Assembly: GCF_030363035.1 (NCBI RefSeq)
Contig: NZ_JAUCMN010000009.1
Span: forward strand, 62,001 to 126,000
Direction of reading: 5' to 3'
Length of the DNA stretch: 64,000 bases
From: Curtobacterium caseinilyticum
GTDB taxonomy: Bacteria; Actinomycetota; Actinomycetes; Actinomycetales; Microbacteriaceae
The notes beneath the pieces were generated by a model. It was given only the letters and a program-made list of their open reading frames with translations, was not told where the DNA came from and did not search any database. Below, in pieces: positions 9,560 through 18,740 of this stretch (within the stretch, counting starts at the first letter, position 1; each line of letters begins with the position of its first letter). The position numbers and the translations under genes were made by a program.

Positions 9560-11005
9560 CTACTCCTCCGGTGCGAGTTCGACGTGCTCGGACAGTCCGA
9601 ACGTGTGCCGCAGGGCGCTGCGGGCCGCGTGCCAGCCCGCCATGCCGTGCACGCCCGGGCCCGGCGCGGACGCCTCCGAGCACAGGTACATGCCGCCGCC
9701 CATGCGCCACGGGTCGGACGACAGGACGGGCCGCTTGACGAGCTGCCAGAAGCTCGCGGCCCCGGCGGCGATGTCACCGCCGACGTAGTTCGGGTTGTAC
9801 TCCCCCATCTGCACGGCCGTGCGACTGCTCGACTGCAGGACGGTGTCGCGGAACCCGGGGGCGAACCGCTCGACCTGCCGGACGATCGCGTCGGTCGGGT
9901 CGACGTCGGAACCCGCGGGCACGTGCGCGTACGCCCAGAAGACGTGCTTGCCTCGTGGCGCGCGGCCCGGGTCGACGACGGTCGGCTCCGATCCGAGGAC
10001 GTACGGCCGTTCGGCGTGCCGACCCTTCGCCACGGCGTGCTCAGCCTCGGCGATCTCCGCGCGGGTGCCGCCGATGTGCACGGTGCCGGCCTTCCGCAGC
10101 TCGGTGTTCGTCCACGGCACCGGGTCGGACAGCGCGAAGTCGACCTTCGCCGCCGCGTTGCCGAACCGGAAGCGCCGCAACGCTCCACGCTTCGGCGTCG
10201 GGATCTGCTTCCCCGCGATCGAGAGCATGCCGGGCACGCTCGTGTCGAAGAGCACGGCCTTGGCGGGCGTGAGGTCGCCGAGCGAACGCACCTCGCGCCC
10301 GGTGTCGATCGTCCCGCCGTGCGCGACGAGGTCCGCGGCGAGCGCGTCGACGATCGCCTGGCTCCCACCGATCGGCACGGGCCACCCGCGGGCGTGCGCG
10401 TAGGAGCCGAGTGACAGGGCCGCGGCGGCGGTGGACAGCGACGGCATGTGCTGGATCGAGTGCGCGGCGACGCCGGAGACCATCGCGGGCGCGACCTCGT
10501 CGCGGAAGCGGACGTTCCACGCGGCGCTTCCCTGCTCGAGCGCACGGAGGCCGAAGCGCAGCACGGTCAGCGGGTGCCGCGGGACGTGCAGCAGCGCGTC
10601 GGTGGCGAAGTCGGCGACCTGGTCGGCGTTGCCCGACAGGGGCGCCATCAGGTTCCGGAACGCCGGACCGTCGACGCCGAGCGCCTCGGCGGTGCGGGCG
10701 AGGTCGCGGTACGCGATGCCGGCGCGGCCGCCGTCGAGGGGGTGACCGTACTGCACCTCGGGCAGCCGGAGCTCGATGCGGTCCTCCATGCGGAACAGCC
10801 GGAAGAACTCGGACTGCAGCGCCATCGGGTGCACGGCGGAGCAGACGTCGTGGTGGAACCCGGGCAGCGTCAGCTCGGCCGTGCGCGCACCGCCGCCGAT
10901 CGTGTCGTTCCGCTCGACGACCTCGACGGAGAGACCGGCCCGCGCGAGCGTCACCGCCGCCGCGAGTCCGTTCGGTCCGGCACCGACGACCACCGCATCC
11001 ACCAT
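9560..11005 (-). CDS. phytoene-desaturase-like FAD-dependent oxidoreductase
   Basis: The 481-residue flavoprotein starts with the dinucleotide-binding motif [20 protein letters not shown] followed by an [14 protein letters not shown] segment. It belongs to the broad phytoene dehydrogenase/amine oxidase group. [19 protein letters not shown] and a second FAD contact near the C-terminus ([24 protein letters not shown]) match the 'NAD(P)/FAD-dependent oxidoreductase' branch, not true CrtI. No crtB or crtE is nearby, so a carotenoid role is not shown. A TAGGCT box lies 6 nt before the ATG (leaderless pattern). It is the first gene of a two-gene operon with the SRPBCC protein. Confidence 0.85.
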   Translation of the reverse strand: MVDAVVVGAGPNGLAAAVTLARAGLSVEVVERNDTIGGGARTAELTLPGFHHDVCSAVHPMALQSEFFRLFRMEDRIELRLPEVQYGHPLDGGRAGIAYRDLARTAEALGVDGPAFRNLMAPLSGNADQVADFATDALLHVPRHPLTVLRFGLRALEQGSAAWNVRFRDEVAPAMVSGVAAHSIQHMPSLSTAAAALSLGSYAHARGWPVPIGGSQAIVDALAADLVAHGGTIDTGREVRSLGDLTPAKAVLFDTSVPGMLSIAGKQIPTPKRGALRRFRFGNAAAKVDFALSDPVPWTNTELRKAGTVHIGGTRAEIAEAEHAVAKGRHAERPYVLGSEPTVVDPGRAPRGKHVFWAYAHVPAGSDVDPTDAIVRQVERFAPGFRDTVLQSSSRTAVQMGEYNPNYVGGDIAAGAASFWQLVKRPVLSSDPWRMGGGMYLCSEASAPGPGVHGMAGWHAARSALRHTFGLSEHVELAPEE

Positions 11006-11051
11006 GCTCCGAGCCTAGGGACCTGCGGTTCCGTGGGCGGTCAGGGCAGGG

Positions 11052-11738
11052 TCAGGGGCGCGCGGTGTCCGCGTCCGCGGGGTCGGTGCCGTCCTCGGGC
11101 CCGTCGCCCTCGTCCGGCTCGTCGGCGTCCGCCGCGGTCGTCGCGGGCGACCCCGCGCCGGTCGGGTGCTCCGCGAGCAGCGCCGCGAAGTCCTCGTCGA
11201 GCATCTGCTGCAGGCGCTCGTCACGGCCGATCTCGTAGTCGTCCGCCGGGCGCTGGGCCCAGCCGAGCCGTCCGACGACCGTCGTGCCGATGTCGTCCCA
11301 CGCACGCGCCCGCGCCTGCAGGACGATGCGGTCGACGAAGCCCTGGTCGTCCCGACGTGCGTCGAGCATCGTGGCGAGCTGCTCGTACGTGGCCTCGCGC
11401 GTCCGGAGTTTCAGGTCGTCGCCGCGCTTGTAGTCGTGCTGGTGCCGCGACCGGCCCTTCTGCTTGCTCGAGGTCGCCCGGATCTCGCGCATGCGGGCGG
11501 CGTCGCCCCGCTGCTCCTCGGCCATCCGGTGCAGTTCCTGGCGGGTGGCCTCGGCGATCACGGCGTGGTCGAAGTACCCCTGGTCGCGGAGGGCGTTCGT
11601 GATGATCCGGTTGGCCACCGCCACGGTCACCGCGGCCTTCGCGATGAGGAACCCCTCGTCGACCGCGCGCTTGAGCTCGACCTGGCTGATGGGTCGGTCG
11701 CGGACATCGTGCTTGGTGCGTCGTCCGAACAGGGCCAT
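11052..11738 (-). CDS. hypothetical protein (228 aa), charged, helix-rich
   Basis: I do not recognise a family. Residues 1-60 (MALFGRRTKHDVRDRPISQVELKRAVDEGFLIAKAAV) and the middle are highly charged and helical. The KQKGRSRHQHDYKRGDD stretch is basic. The last ~35 residues are an acidic, low-complexity D/E/G/P tail. There is no signal or membrane helix, so it is cytoplasmic. Longer in-frame starts upstream would read through the 39-bp tandem repeat and are rejected. The start lies right after that repeat. Confidence 0.7.
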   Translation of the reverse strand: MALFGRRTKHDVRDRPISQVELKRAVDEGFLIAKAAVTVAVANRIITNALRDQGYFDHAVIAEATRQELHRMAEEQRGDAARMREIRATSSKQKGRSRHQHDYKRGDDLKLRTREATYEQLATMLDARRDDQGFVDRIVLQARARAWDDIGTTVVGRLGWAQRPADDYEIGRDERLQQMLDEDFAALLAEHPTGAGSPATTAADADEPDEGDGPEDGTDPADADTARP

Positions 11739-11778
11739 GCCCCGACGATACCGGCGTCCGGCCGTCCGTCCGCAGGGG

Positions 11779-12231
<453 letters not shown>

Positions 12232-12285
12232 GCCAGGACCGCCGGCCGGGCCTGCCGCGCAGAGCGCGACCCCGCGGACGACGTC

Positions 12286-12313
12286 AGGCGCGGCAGCCAC
12301 CGGCACCGCGCCT
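12286..12313. terminator. convergent hairpin, GGAGGC family relative
   Basis: An 8-bp stem AGGCGCGG (12286-12293)/CCGCGCCT (12306-12313) is followed by CCCGTCC. The right arm is identical to that of the longer family copies, while the left outer arm is lost. It lies between two convergent genes. Confidence 0.55.
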
Positions 12314-12338
12314 CCCGTCCATCCACCGGCCCAGCCCG

Positions 12339-13457
12339 TCAGGGCGCCGTGATGAAGCCCTCGTCCACCATCCAGTCGAAGGCGACGTCCGCCGGCTCGC
12401 GCCCCTCGACGTCCACCTGCCGGTTGAGTTCCTGCAGGACCTCGTCGGTGAGCGCCGGCGAGATCTGGTCGTACACGTCGCGGAGCTGCGGGTACTGCTC
12501 GAGCGTCTCGGAGTCGATCACCGGCGCGACGTTGTACGCCGGGAAGAACCCGCGGTCGTCCTCGAGCACGGTCAGCCCGAGCGACTTGATGCGGCCGTCC
12601 GTCGTGAAGACCTCGCCGAAGTTGCACTTGCCGCGGTCGGTGGCCGTGTAGACGGTGCCGGTGTCGAGGATGCTGACGTTCGACGTCGGGACGCCGTCCT
12701 CGCCGGACCCGCCGAGCTCCAGCCCGTACTTCTCGAGCATCGGCTTGAAGCCGTCCGCACGCGAGTTGAACTCCGACTCGACGCAGAACGTGCGCTGGTC
12801 GACCGGCAGCTTCGTGATGTCGGAGAGCGTCTTCACGTCGTCGAGGTCGGACACGGCCTCGTCGCGCACCGCGAACGCGTACGTGTTGTTCATCGGTGCG
12901 GGTTCGAGCCAGGTCAACCCGTTGCCGGCGTCCTCGTCCCTGACCGCCTGCCACTGCTCGGTCTTGTCCGGGATCCCCTGCTCGTGGGCCATGAAGGTCA
13001 GCCAGGCCGTGCCCGTGTACTCGTAGGTGAAGTCGGCGCTGTGCGACGTCATGAGCTCGCGGACCGCGACGGAGCCGGGCACGTTCGTCTCGTCGGTCAC
13101 GTCGAAGCCCGCTGCCTTCGCTGCGAGCACGGCGATCTTGCCGAGCACGAGCTGCTCCGTGAAGTTCTTCGACGTGACGGTCAGGTGGGCGTCGTCCGGC
13201 AGGTCGTCGATCCGCTGGATCGAGCCGGGTGCGGCGCCGGGCACGAACGACGCGGCCGGCTGCAGGCCGCAGCCGGACAGGACGAGGGCGCTGGCCCCCG
13301 CCACGGCGGCCGCGGCGAGCGCGCGGCGACGGACGGACGGACGGGAGGCACGGCTCGCGCCCGGCGCACCGGCCCGGCCCGCCGTCGCCTCGGCGCGGTC
13401 GGCGTGGGTCCGGTCGGCGTGGGTCCGGTCGGCGTGGTTCCGGCTGGCGTGCGTCAT
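12339..13457 (-). CDS. osmoprotectant (glycine betaine/choline-type) ABC transporter substrate-binding lipoprotein
   Basis: The OpuAC/ProX-like binding protein of 372 residues is exported and lipid-anchored. A twin-arginine-like RRRALAAAAVAGASALVLSG signal ends in a lipobox at SGC. The mature part begins with the family strand HLTVTSKNFTEQLVLGKI and contains FTYEYTGTAW and KCNFGEVFTTDGRI. Before the signal, the N-terminus carries a tandem HADRT repeat (three copies) that may be non-coding in practice; an internal start would give a normal signal length. ATG overlaps the permease stop by 4 bp (ATGA), so it is the last gene of the four-gene operon. Confidence 0.88.
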   Translation of the reverse strand: MTHASRNHADRTHADRTHADRAEATAGRAGAPGASRASRPSVRRRALAAAAVAGASALVLSGCGLQPAASFVPGAAPGSIQRIDDLPDDAHLTVTSKNFTEQLVLGKIAVLAAKAAGFDVTDETNVPGSVAVRELMTSHSADFTYEYTGTAWLTFMAHEQGIPDKTEQWQAVRDEDAGNGLTWLEPAPMNNTYAFAVRDEAVSDLDDVKTLSDITKLPVDQRTFCVESEFNSRADGFKPMLEKYGLELGGSGEDGVPTSNVSILDTGTVYTATDRGKCNFGEVFTTDGRIKSLGLTVLEDDRGFFPAYNVAPVIDSETLEQYPQLRDVYDQISPALTDEVLQELNRQVDVEGREPADVAFDWMVDEGFITAP

Positions 13458-14218
13458 CGGAGTCCCTTCGGTCGTGCGACCGTCTCGACCACGCGGCCGA
13501 TCCAGTCGATGGTCAGGGCGAGGAGCGCCACGAGCAGCGCCCCGGAGACGAGCACCTTCGGCAGGAACAGGTTGACACCCGTCGTGATGAGCAGCCCGAG
13601 GCCGCCGGCGCCGACGAAGGTCGCCAGGCTGGCGGTGCCGACGAGCAGCACCAGCGCCGTGCGGATGCCGGAGAGCATGACCGGGACCGCGAGCGGCAGC
13701 TCGACCTTGAGCAGGACGGCGAACGCGCTCATGCCCATGCCGCGACCGGCCTCGACGAGCCGCTCGTCGACGCTCTGCACGCCGAGCATGGTGTTCCGGA
13801 GCACCGGCAGGATCGCGTAGAGCACGAGCGCGACGACGGCGGACCAGCTGTTCAGGCCGAGCCACGCGGCGAGCAGCACGATGAGCCCGACGGCCGGCGC
13901 CGCCTGCCCGAAGTTCGCGATCGCGATCACGGCGGTGCTGGCGCGGCGGAACGGCCCGCGGGTGAGCAGGACGCCGAGCGGGATGCCGATGACGAGCACG
14001 AGCACGGTGGCCTGGAGCGTCAGCACGAGGTGCTGGCCGGTCAGGTCGAGGATGCCGGAGGGGTTGAGCGTGTTGCGCTCGGTCGCGGAGAGGTCGGCGG
14101 TGAACAGCCAGACCACCCACGCAGCGAGCACGACGAGGATCGCGATCGGCTGGACGAGCAGCCCCTTCCACGGGGTGCGCTGCCCGGTGGCGGGACCGGC
14201 GACGGCGGTGGTGGTCAC
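13454..14218 (-). CDS. osmoprotectant ABC transporter permease (second)
   Basis: The protein has 254 residues and six predicted helices. The ABC-2-type EAA loop is recognisable in the region DERLVEAGRGMGMSAFAVLL. It matches OpuCB/OpuCD-type permeases. It forms the membrane channel with the other permease at 15503. It overlaps the ATPase gene by 4 bp upstream and the binding-protein gene by 4 bp downstream, so translation is coupled. Confidence 0.9.
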   Translation of the reverse strand: MTTTAVAGPATGQRTPWKGLLVQPIAILVVLAAWVVWLFTADLSATERNTLNPSGILDLTGQHLVLTLQATVLVLVIGIPLGVLLTRGPFRRASTAVIAIANFGQAAPAVGLIVLLAAWLGLNSWSAVVALVLYAILPVLRNTMLGVQSVDERLVEAGRGMGMSAFAVLLKVELPLAVPVMLSGIRTALVLLVGTASLATFVGAGGLGLLITTGVNLFLPKVLVSGALLVALLALTIDWIGRVVETVARPKGLR

Positions 14219-15516
14219 CGTGCCTCCTCGCCCGTCCCGGCCTGGGCCGCGCGCTCGTCGGCACGCTCCTCGACCGCCGCCGGCGAGGACGGCAGGGTCT
14301 CGATCGGGTTCGTGTTCGTGCCGACGGGCACGTAGGCCTGGTCGGATGCTGCCGCAGCGCGCGACCGCGTGATCGCGTCCATGACGGTCTCGACGGTGAT
14401 CACCCCGCGGAACGCCTCGCCGCGGCCGGTGACCAGGGCGGCGCCGGCGCTCGACACGAGCATGGTGTCGAGCGCGTCGTTGAGCGTCGCCGCCTCACCC
14501 ACGACGGGCAGGTCGGGCTCGACGCCCTCGGGCACGCGGGTCAGACGTTCGAGCTGCCGGCGGCTGGGCCAGCCGACCGGGCGCTGGCGGCGGTCGACGA
14601 CAACGGCGTGCTGGTGCCCGCCGGCCTCGTCCATGCGCTGGAGCACTGCGCGGGTCTCCTCGCCCGCCGAGCAGGTCACGGCCGAGGCGAGCTCGACGTC
14701 CCGCACGCGGTTGAGCGTCAGCTGCTTGAGGCCGGCGCCGGACCCGATGAAGTTCTCCACGAACTCGTTCGCCGGCTCGGCCAGGATCCGCTCCGGGGTG
14801 TCGTACTGCACGATGTGCGCGCCCTCGGTGAAGATCACGATCCAGTCGCCGAGCTTCACGGCCTCGTCGAAGTCGTGCGTGACGATCACGATCGTCTTGT
14901 GCAGCTCCTCCTGGATGCGGAGGAGCTCGTCCTGCAGGCGCTGACGGGTGATCGGGTCGACCGCGCCGAAGGGCTCGTCCATGAGCAGGACGGGCGGGTC
15001 GGCGGCGAGCGCCCGGGCGACGCCGACGCGCTGCTGCTGGCCGCCGGAGAGCTCGCGCGGGAAGCGGTCGCGGTAGGTGTCCGGGTCGAGGGACACCAGG
15101 TCGAGGAGCTCGTCGACGCGCGCGGCGATCTTCTCCTTCGACCAGCCGAGCATCTTCGGCACGATCGCGATGTTCGCCGCGACGGTCATGTGCGGGAAGA
15201 GCCCGCCGGCCTGGATCACGTAGCCCATGCGTCGGCGGAGCTCGTCGCCGTCGATGCTGGTGACGTCCTCGTCGCCGACGACGATGCGGCCCTCGGTCGG
15301 CTCGATGAGTCGGTTGATCATCTTCAGCGTGGTGGTCTTGCCGCAGCCGGAGGGTCCGACGAGCATGACGACCTTGCCGGCGGGGATCTCGAGCGTGATG
15401 CCGTCGACGGCGGGCTTCTGCTGCCCCGGGTACCGCTTCGTGACCTCGTCGAGCAGGATGCTGCGACCGGTGACGTCGTTCCCGTTCGTGGTGGTGGTGG
15501 GGTCAGTGCTGGACAC
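14215..15516 (-). CDS. osmoprotectant ABC transporter ATP-binding protein with CBS domains
   Basis: The protein has 433 residues. Walker A is GPSGCGKTT, the signature is [15 protein letters not shown] and Walker B is VLLMDEPFGAVDP. After the ATPase (~1-260), residues ~265-400 form a tandem CBS-like region (RAVLQRMDEAGGHQHAVVVD; LNDALDTMLVSSAGAALVTG). In OpuA homologues this region senses ionic strength and switches transport on. The C-terminal tail is variable and acidic. The 5' end overlaps the upstream permease gene by 14 bp. Confidence 0.92.
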   Translation of the reverse strand: MSSTDPTTTTNGNDVTGRSILLDEVTKRYPGQQKPAVDGITLEIPAGKVVMLVGPSGCGKTTTLKMINRLIEPTEGRIVVGDEDVTSIDGDELRRRMGYVIQAGGLFPHMTVAANIAIVPKMLGWSKEKIAARVDELLDLVSLDPDTYRDRFPRELSGGQQQRVGVARALAADPPVLLMDEPFGAVDPITRQRLQDELLRIQEELHKTIVIVTHDFDEAVKLGDWIVIFTEGAHIVQYDTPERILAEPANEFVENFIGSGAGLKQLTLNRVRDVELASAVTCSAGEETRAVLQRMDEAGGHQHAVVVDRRQRPVGWPSRRQLERLTRVPEGVEPDLPVVGEAATLNDALDTMLVSSAGAALVTGRGEAFRGVITVETVMDAITRSRAAAASDQAYVPVGTNTNPIETLPSSPAAVEERADERAAQAGTGEEAR

Positions 15517-16150
15517 GGATACCTCTCGGGGTGGTCAGGCGGCCGAGGCCGATCAGGAGCAGGTCGAGGACGAGCGCGAGCAGGACGACCCCGACCACGC
15601 CGACGACGACGGAGTTCAGGGCGTTGGCCCCGCCGAGCCGCGACAGGCCGGAGAAGATGAAGCCGCCGAGGCCCGGGCCGAGCGCGTAGGCGGCGATCGC
15701 GGCGATGCCCATGACCATCTGCGCGGACACCCGGATGCCGCTGAGGATGATCGGCCACGCCATCGGCAGCTCGACCTGCAGCAGCGTGCGCATCCGGCTC
15801 ATGCCGATCCCCCGCGCCGACTCGACGACCGTCGGCGGGATCTCGGCGAGGCCGACGACGGCGTTCCGGAGGATCGGCAGCGTCGCGAAGAACACGACCG
15901 TGACGACGGACGGCACCACGCCGAAACCGAGCGGGACGATGAGCAGGCCGATCACCGCGAAGGACGGCAGCGTCAGCCCGATGGCCGACACCCCGTTCGC
16001 GATCGAGGTCAGCTGCGGACTGCGGTAGACGAGTGCGGCGAGCACCACGGCGATGAGCGTGGCGAGCACGGTGCACTGGACGACCAGTGAGAAGTGCTGC
16101 CACGACGAGAACCAGATCTGGTCCCATCGCTCCACGACGTACTGGAACAC
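15503..16150 (-). CDS. osmoprotectant ABC transporter permease (first gene of the operon)
   Basis: The 215-residue permease has about five helices and the EAA-type loop PPTVVESARGIGMSRMRTLL. It is a paralogue of the permease at 13454. The start is GTG, and a GGGAGGAG Shine-Dalgarno run lies about 11 nt upstream. The order permease-ATPase-permease-binding protein, all overlapping, is the usual OpuC arrangement. Confidence 0.9.
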   Translation of the reverse strand: MFQYVVERWDQIWFSSWQHFSLVVQCTVLATLIAVVLAALVYRSPQLTSIANGVSAIGLTLPSFAVIGLLIVPLGFGVVPSVVTVVFFATLPILRNAVVGLAEIPPTVVESARGIGMSRMRTLLQVELPMAWPIILSGIRVSAQMVMGIAAIAAYALGPGLGGFIFSGLSRLGGANALNSVVVGVVGVVLLALVLDLLLIGLGRLTTPRGIRVQH

Positions 16151-16210
16151 GGGTGGGCGCTCCTCCCTGGTCGGCCGAACGCCCCACAGGTCGGGGCACG
16201 AACCCGTCCG

Positions 16211-16240
16211 AAGGTACGCAGCAGGACCGGTCCTGGCGAA
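16211..16240 (-). promoter_or_regulatory. candidate promoter with a palindromic operator for the osmoprotectant operon
   Basis: Read on the minus strand, TTCGCC (16240-16235) and TACCTT (16216-16211) are spaced by 18 bp. The spacer contains the perfect 12-bp palindrome AGGACCGGTCCT at 16223-16234, where a repressor would block polymerase. The predicted leader is about 50 nt. This is inference from sequence only. Confidence 0.4.
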
Positions 16241-16356
16241 CCGGACGCGACCGGATCATCCGGATCCTGCGGATCCCGTCAGGACGAAAGCCCAGGTCAG
16301 GCTGTGTCCGCGCGCTCCGACCTGGGAGAACGGTAACGATGCCGAGCGACCGTCGG

Positions 16357-17052
16357 CTACTGGGGCCGATCCGGCAGGCCCGCCCGCTCCGCGATGTCGA
16401 CGAGGTGCGCGCGCCACGCCGCCCACTCCTCGGGGGTCTTGGCGGCGAGGTTGCCGTCCCCGTCGCCGGCCAGGCCGTCGAGCATCTCGCGCACGATGTC
16501 GGCGTGCCCCGCGTGCCGGGCGGTCTCGTAGGCCATGTGCACGAGGATGCGGTGCAGCGTGACCTCGCGCCGCCCCTCCGGCCACCACGGCACGACCCCG
16601 CGGGCGTCGAGGTCGAGCGCCTCGATCGTGGCGTCGGCGTGCGCGGCACTGCGGTGGTGGAAGGCGACGACGTCGGCCGTCGACTCGTCGAGCGAGGCGT
16701 ACATGTCGTCGCCGTCCCACGAGTCGAGCCAGGCGGGCGCATCCGGCAACGGACGGTCGAACACCAGGCCGAGGTACCCGGCCTGCACCCCGGCGACGTG
16801 CTTGACGAGCCCGAGCACGTTCGTCCCGGTCGGGGTGAGCGGCCACCGGGCCTGCCGCTCCGCCAGCCCGTCGAGCTTGGCGAGCAGCGCGGCCCGGTGC
16901 TTCCGCAGGTACGCGTGCAGCGTGTCCTTCACCATCGCTGCGTCGGTCGTCGGCGTCGAGCCCTCTGCGGACAGCGACGACAGCCCGCTCGCCGCGATCG
17001 ACGTGGACGGCGGCGCGGGGGTGACCGGGGGGACGGGTTCGGCGGTCGTCAT
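16357..17052 (-). CDS. DinB-family protein
   Basis: The protein has 231 residues with a low-complexity P/S/T-rich N-terminus of ~40 residues. The rest is a four-helix DinB/DUF664 bundle: LHAYLRKHRAALLAKLDGL, VLGLVKHVAGVQAGYLG with the first metal His, and LHRILVHMAYETARHAGHADIVREML with the His pair. Family members are metal-binding, thiol-dependent S-transferase-like enzymes; the substrate here is unknown. The start overlaps the upstream gene's stop by 4 bp. An internal ATG (residue 40, MVKDTLHAYL) would give a typical DinB length and is a possible alternative start. Confidence 0.85.
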   Translation of the reverse strand: MTTAEPVPPVTPAPPSTSIAASGLSSLSAEGSTPTTDAAMVKDTLHAYLRKHRAALLAKLDGLAERQARWPLTPTGTNVLGLVKHVAGVQAGYLGLVFDRPLPDAPAWLDSWDGDDMYASLDESTADVVAFHHRSAAHADATIEALDLDARGVVPWWPEGRREVTLHRILVHMAYETARHAGHADIVREMLDGLAGDGDGNLAAKTPEEWAAWRAHLVDIAERAGLPDRPQ

Positions 17053-17672
17053 GTCGCCGATGCTGCCACCCTCCGCGCCGCGACGCGCTCCGACTCGTGC
17101 ACGGCGACCCGTTCCGCGGTGAGGAGCAACGACGCCACCTCGGCCGAGGTCCGCGCCGGGCCGTCGTTCCAGCTCGTCAGGTCACGCACCCGGGCCATCC
17201 GGAGGTCCGGTGCCGGGCACCACGCGACCGGCTGGCCCTCGTCGGCGGCGAGGGCGTGCCAGACCAGGTCGAGCGCACGCTGGACCTGCTGCGAGTGCAC
17301 GACCTGCGGCCCGCCGGCGGCGGAGACGACGGCGCCGACCAGGCACGCGGCGACCAGGGGGCGCCCCTGCACGTCCATCGCGGCGGCGCTCGAGGCCTTC
17401 CGGACGCGACCGTGCTCGTCGAGGTACGCGAACCAGGAGTGCTGGATCCAGCCGCGCTCGACGACCCCGCGGGCGTTCGTCAGCAGGCGTTGCAGGTCGT
17501 CGAGCTCGTGCAGGTGGGCGACCAGCCGTCGGTCGCGGGCGCTGCCCCGGCGGGCGGCCAGGCGGTCGAGCAGTCCGCGCAGGCCGGTGCGTCCGGCGGC
17601 GTCGGGTCGGGTGGACGGGGCGGGAGAGGCGTCGGTGTCGACGTCGTGCGGGACGCGGAACTCGAGGGTCAT
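17049..17672 (-). CDS. DUF6197-like hypothetical protein (207 aa)
   Basis: Residues ~50-130 read LLTNARGVVERGWIQHSWFAYLDE ... AACLVGAVVSAAG, a pattern I associate with DUF6197 (actinobacterial, unknown function). This assignment is from memory of the pattern and is tentative. The N-terminus is polar. It is the first gene of a two-gene unit with DinB (ATGA overlap). Confidence 0.6.
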   Translation of the reverse strand: MTLEFRVPHDVDTDASPAPSTRPDAAGRTGLRGLLDRLAARRGSARDRRLVAHLHELDDLQRLLTNARGVVERGWIQHSWFAYLDEHGRVRKASSAAAMDVQGRPLVAACLVGAVVSAAGGPQVVHSQQVQRALDLVWHALAADEGQPVAWCPAPDLRMARVRDLTSWNDGPARTSAEVASLLLTAERVAVHESERVAARRVAASAT

Positions 17673-17730
17673 CAGGCCCCTCCGATCTCCAGTGCACGGA
17701 CAGGTGAGGGAACGATAAGCCCGTGCGGCC

Positions 17731-17823
17731 TCAGTCGTCCAGCACCGCGTCGATCGCGCGTGCGGCCACGGTCCGGAAGGCGTCGTCGTCGGTGGTCGCG
17801 AGCGCGGACGCGATGGACACCGC
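17731..17823 (-). pseudogene. stranded C-terminal 30 codons of the phosphotransferase, past an in-frame TGA
   Basis: Directly after the TGA at 17824-17826, the same frame stays open for 30 codons (AVSIASALATTDDDAF...) and ends at a second TGA (17731-17733). The join RARG-stop-AVSIA matches the family's usual RARGWAL... helix, so the TGA most likely replaced a TGG Trp codon. Joined, the protein would be 293 residues, the normal family length. Confidence 0.65.
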
Positions 17824-18612
17824 TCACCCGCGCGCCCGGAGCCACGTGGCGTCGTCCGCCGTGACGAGTCCGGCGAGGGTGCGCCGCCCCTCGTGGTCCA
17901 GCGTCAGCCACCGCGTCGCCAGGTCCACCGCCGGGTCCCCCGCCGTCACGTCGCCGAAGTCGATCACCGCCGGCAGCCGCCGGTCGCCCGTCGGCGACGC
18001 CTGCACGAGCAGGTTGAACGGGTGCAGGTCGCCGTGCACCCAGACGGGAGGCCCGGCGTGCGTCGGCGCGTCGGCCGCGGTCCGCCAGAGCGCCACCAGC
18101 TCCACGGCACGGGGCACGTCCGTCGCAGCCAGTCGCGTCAGCACGGCGTCGCTCCGCGTCGCGAGCGGGACGGCGCGCACCGGGTTCACGGGGGCGTCCA
18201 CCGGGGCCGGCACGTGCAGGCGTGCGACGAACGCCGCCAGGTCCGTGGCGACCCCGGCGCCCTGCGGGTGCTGCTCCCCCGCCGGTCGGCCCGGGAGCCA
18301 CCGCACGACGCTCCACGCCCACGGGTACCCGAGCGCCGGCCGCCCGGTGCGGACCGGCGCGGACACGGGCACGACGTCGGCCACGCGCGCGGCGATCCCC
18401 GGCAGCCAGCGCTGCTCGTGCTCGACGAGCACGGCGGCGGCGGAGCGTCGCGGCAACCGCACGGCCAGGTCGTCCCCGGCGCGGACGACGACGTTGTCCC
18501 AGCCTGCCGCGACGACCCGCAGCTCCAGGTCGGCGAGGTCGGGGTGCTGGTCCCGCAGCAGTGCGGCGACGAGGTCGACGTCGACGGGGAACTCGGCGGC
18601 CGGTGTGCCCAT
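17824..18612 (-). CDS. aminoglycoside phosphotransferase-family protein, C-terminally truncated
   Basis: The 262-residue APH/choline-kinase fold enzyme transfers phosphate from ATP to a small hydroxyl substrate; family annotation does not prove drug resistance. The catalytic loop is VWVHGDLHPFNLLV (HxDxxxxN), and the metal-binding VIDFGDVTAGDPAVDLA follows. The N-lobe has DDLAVRLPRR with the ATP lysine replaced by Arg. The C-terminus stops at a TGA where homologues carry Trp; 30 further codons remain in frame. The ATG is preceded by TACCCT and 6 nt (leaderless pattern). The final helix missing may or may not destroy activity; a sequencing error or a phase-switching stop are other explanations. 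Confidence 0.8.
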   Translation of the reverse strand: MGTPAAEFPVDVDLVAALLRDQHPDLADLELRVVAAGWDNVVVRAGDDLAVRLPRRSAAAVLVEHEQRWLPGIAARVADVVPVSAPVRTGRPALGYPWAWSVVRWLPGRPAGEQHPQGAGVATDLAAFVARLHVPAPVDAPVNPVRAVPLATRSDAVLTRLAATDVPRAVELVALWRTAADAPTHAGPPVWVHGDLHPFNLLVQASPTGDRRLPAVIDFGDVTAGDPAVDLATRWLTLDHEGRRTLAGLVTADDATWLRARG

Positions 18613-18684
18613 CGGGTCAGGGTACCGAGGCCCACGGACGGGGGTGGACCGGTCCCGCGAAGTGGGGCTGCTCCGGAAACGTAC

Positions 18685-18704
18685 TCCTTGGTATCCTCCA
18701 AGGA
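18685..18704. promoter_or_regulatory. 20-bp dyad upstream of the phosphotransferase gene
   Basis: TCCTTGG (18685-18691) and CCAAGGA (18698-18704) are perfect inverted repeats around TATCCT. The dyad is about 70 bp upstream of the phosphotransferase start and just past the end of the ScbR-like regulator gene, so it may be that regulator's operator. Confidence 0.45.
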
Positions 18705-18740
18705 CAGCGACGTGGGTGTCCCTGGGGGGACCCGCGTCGC

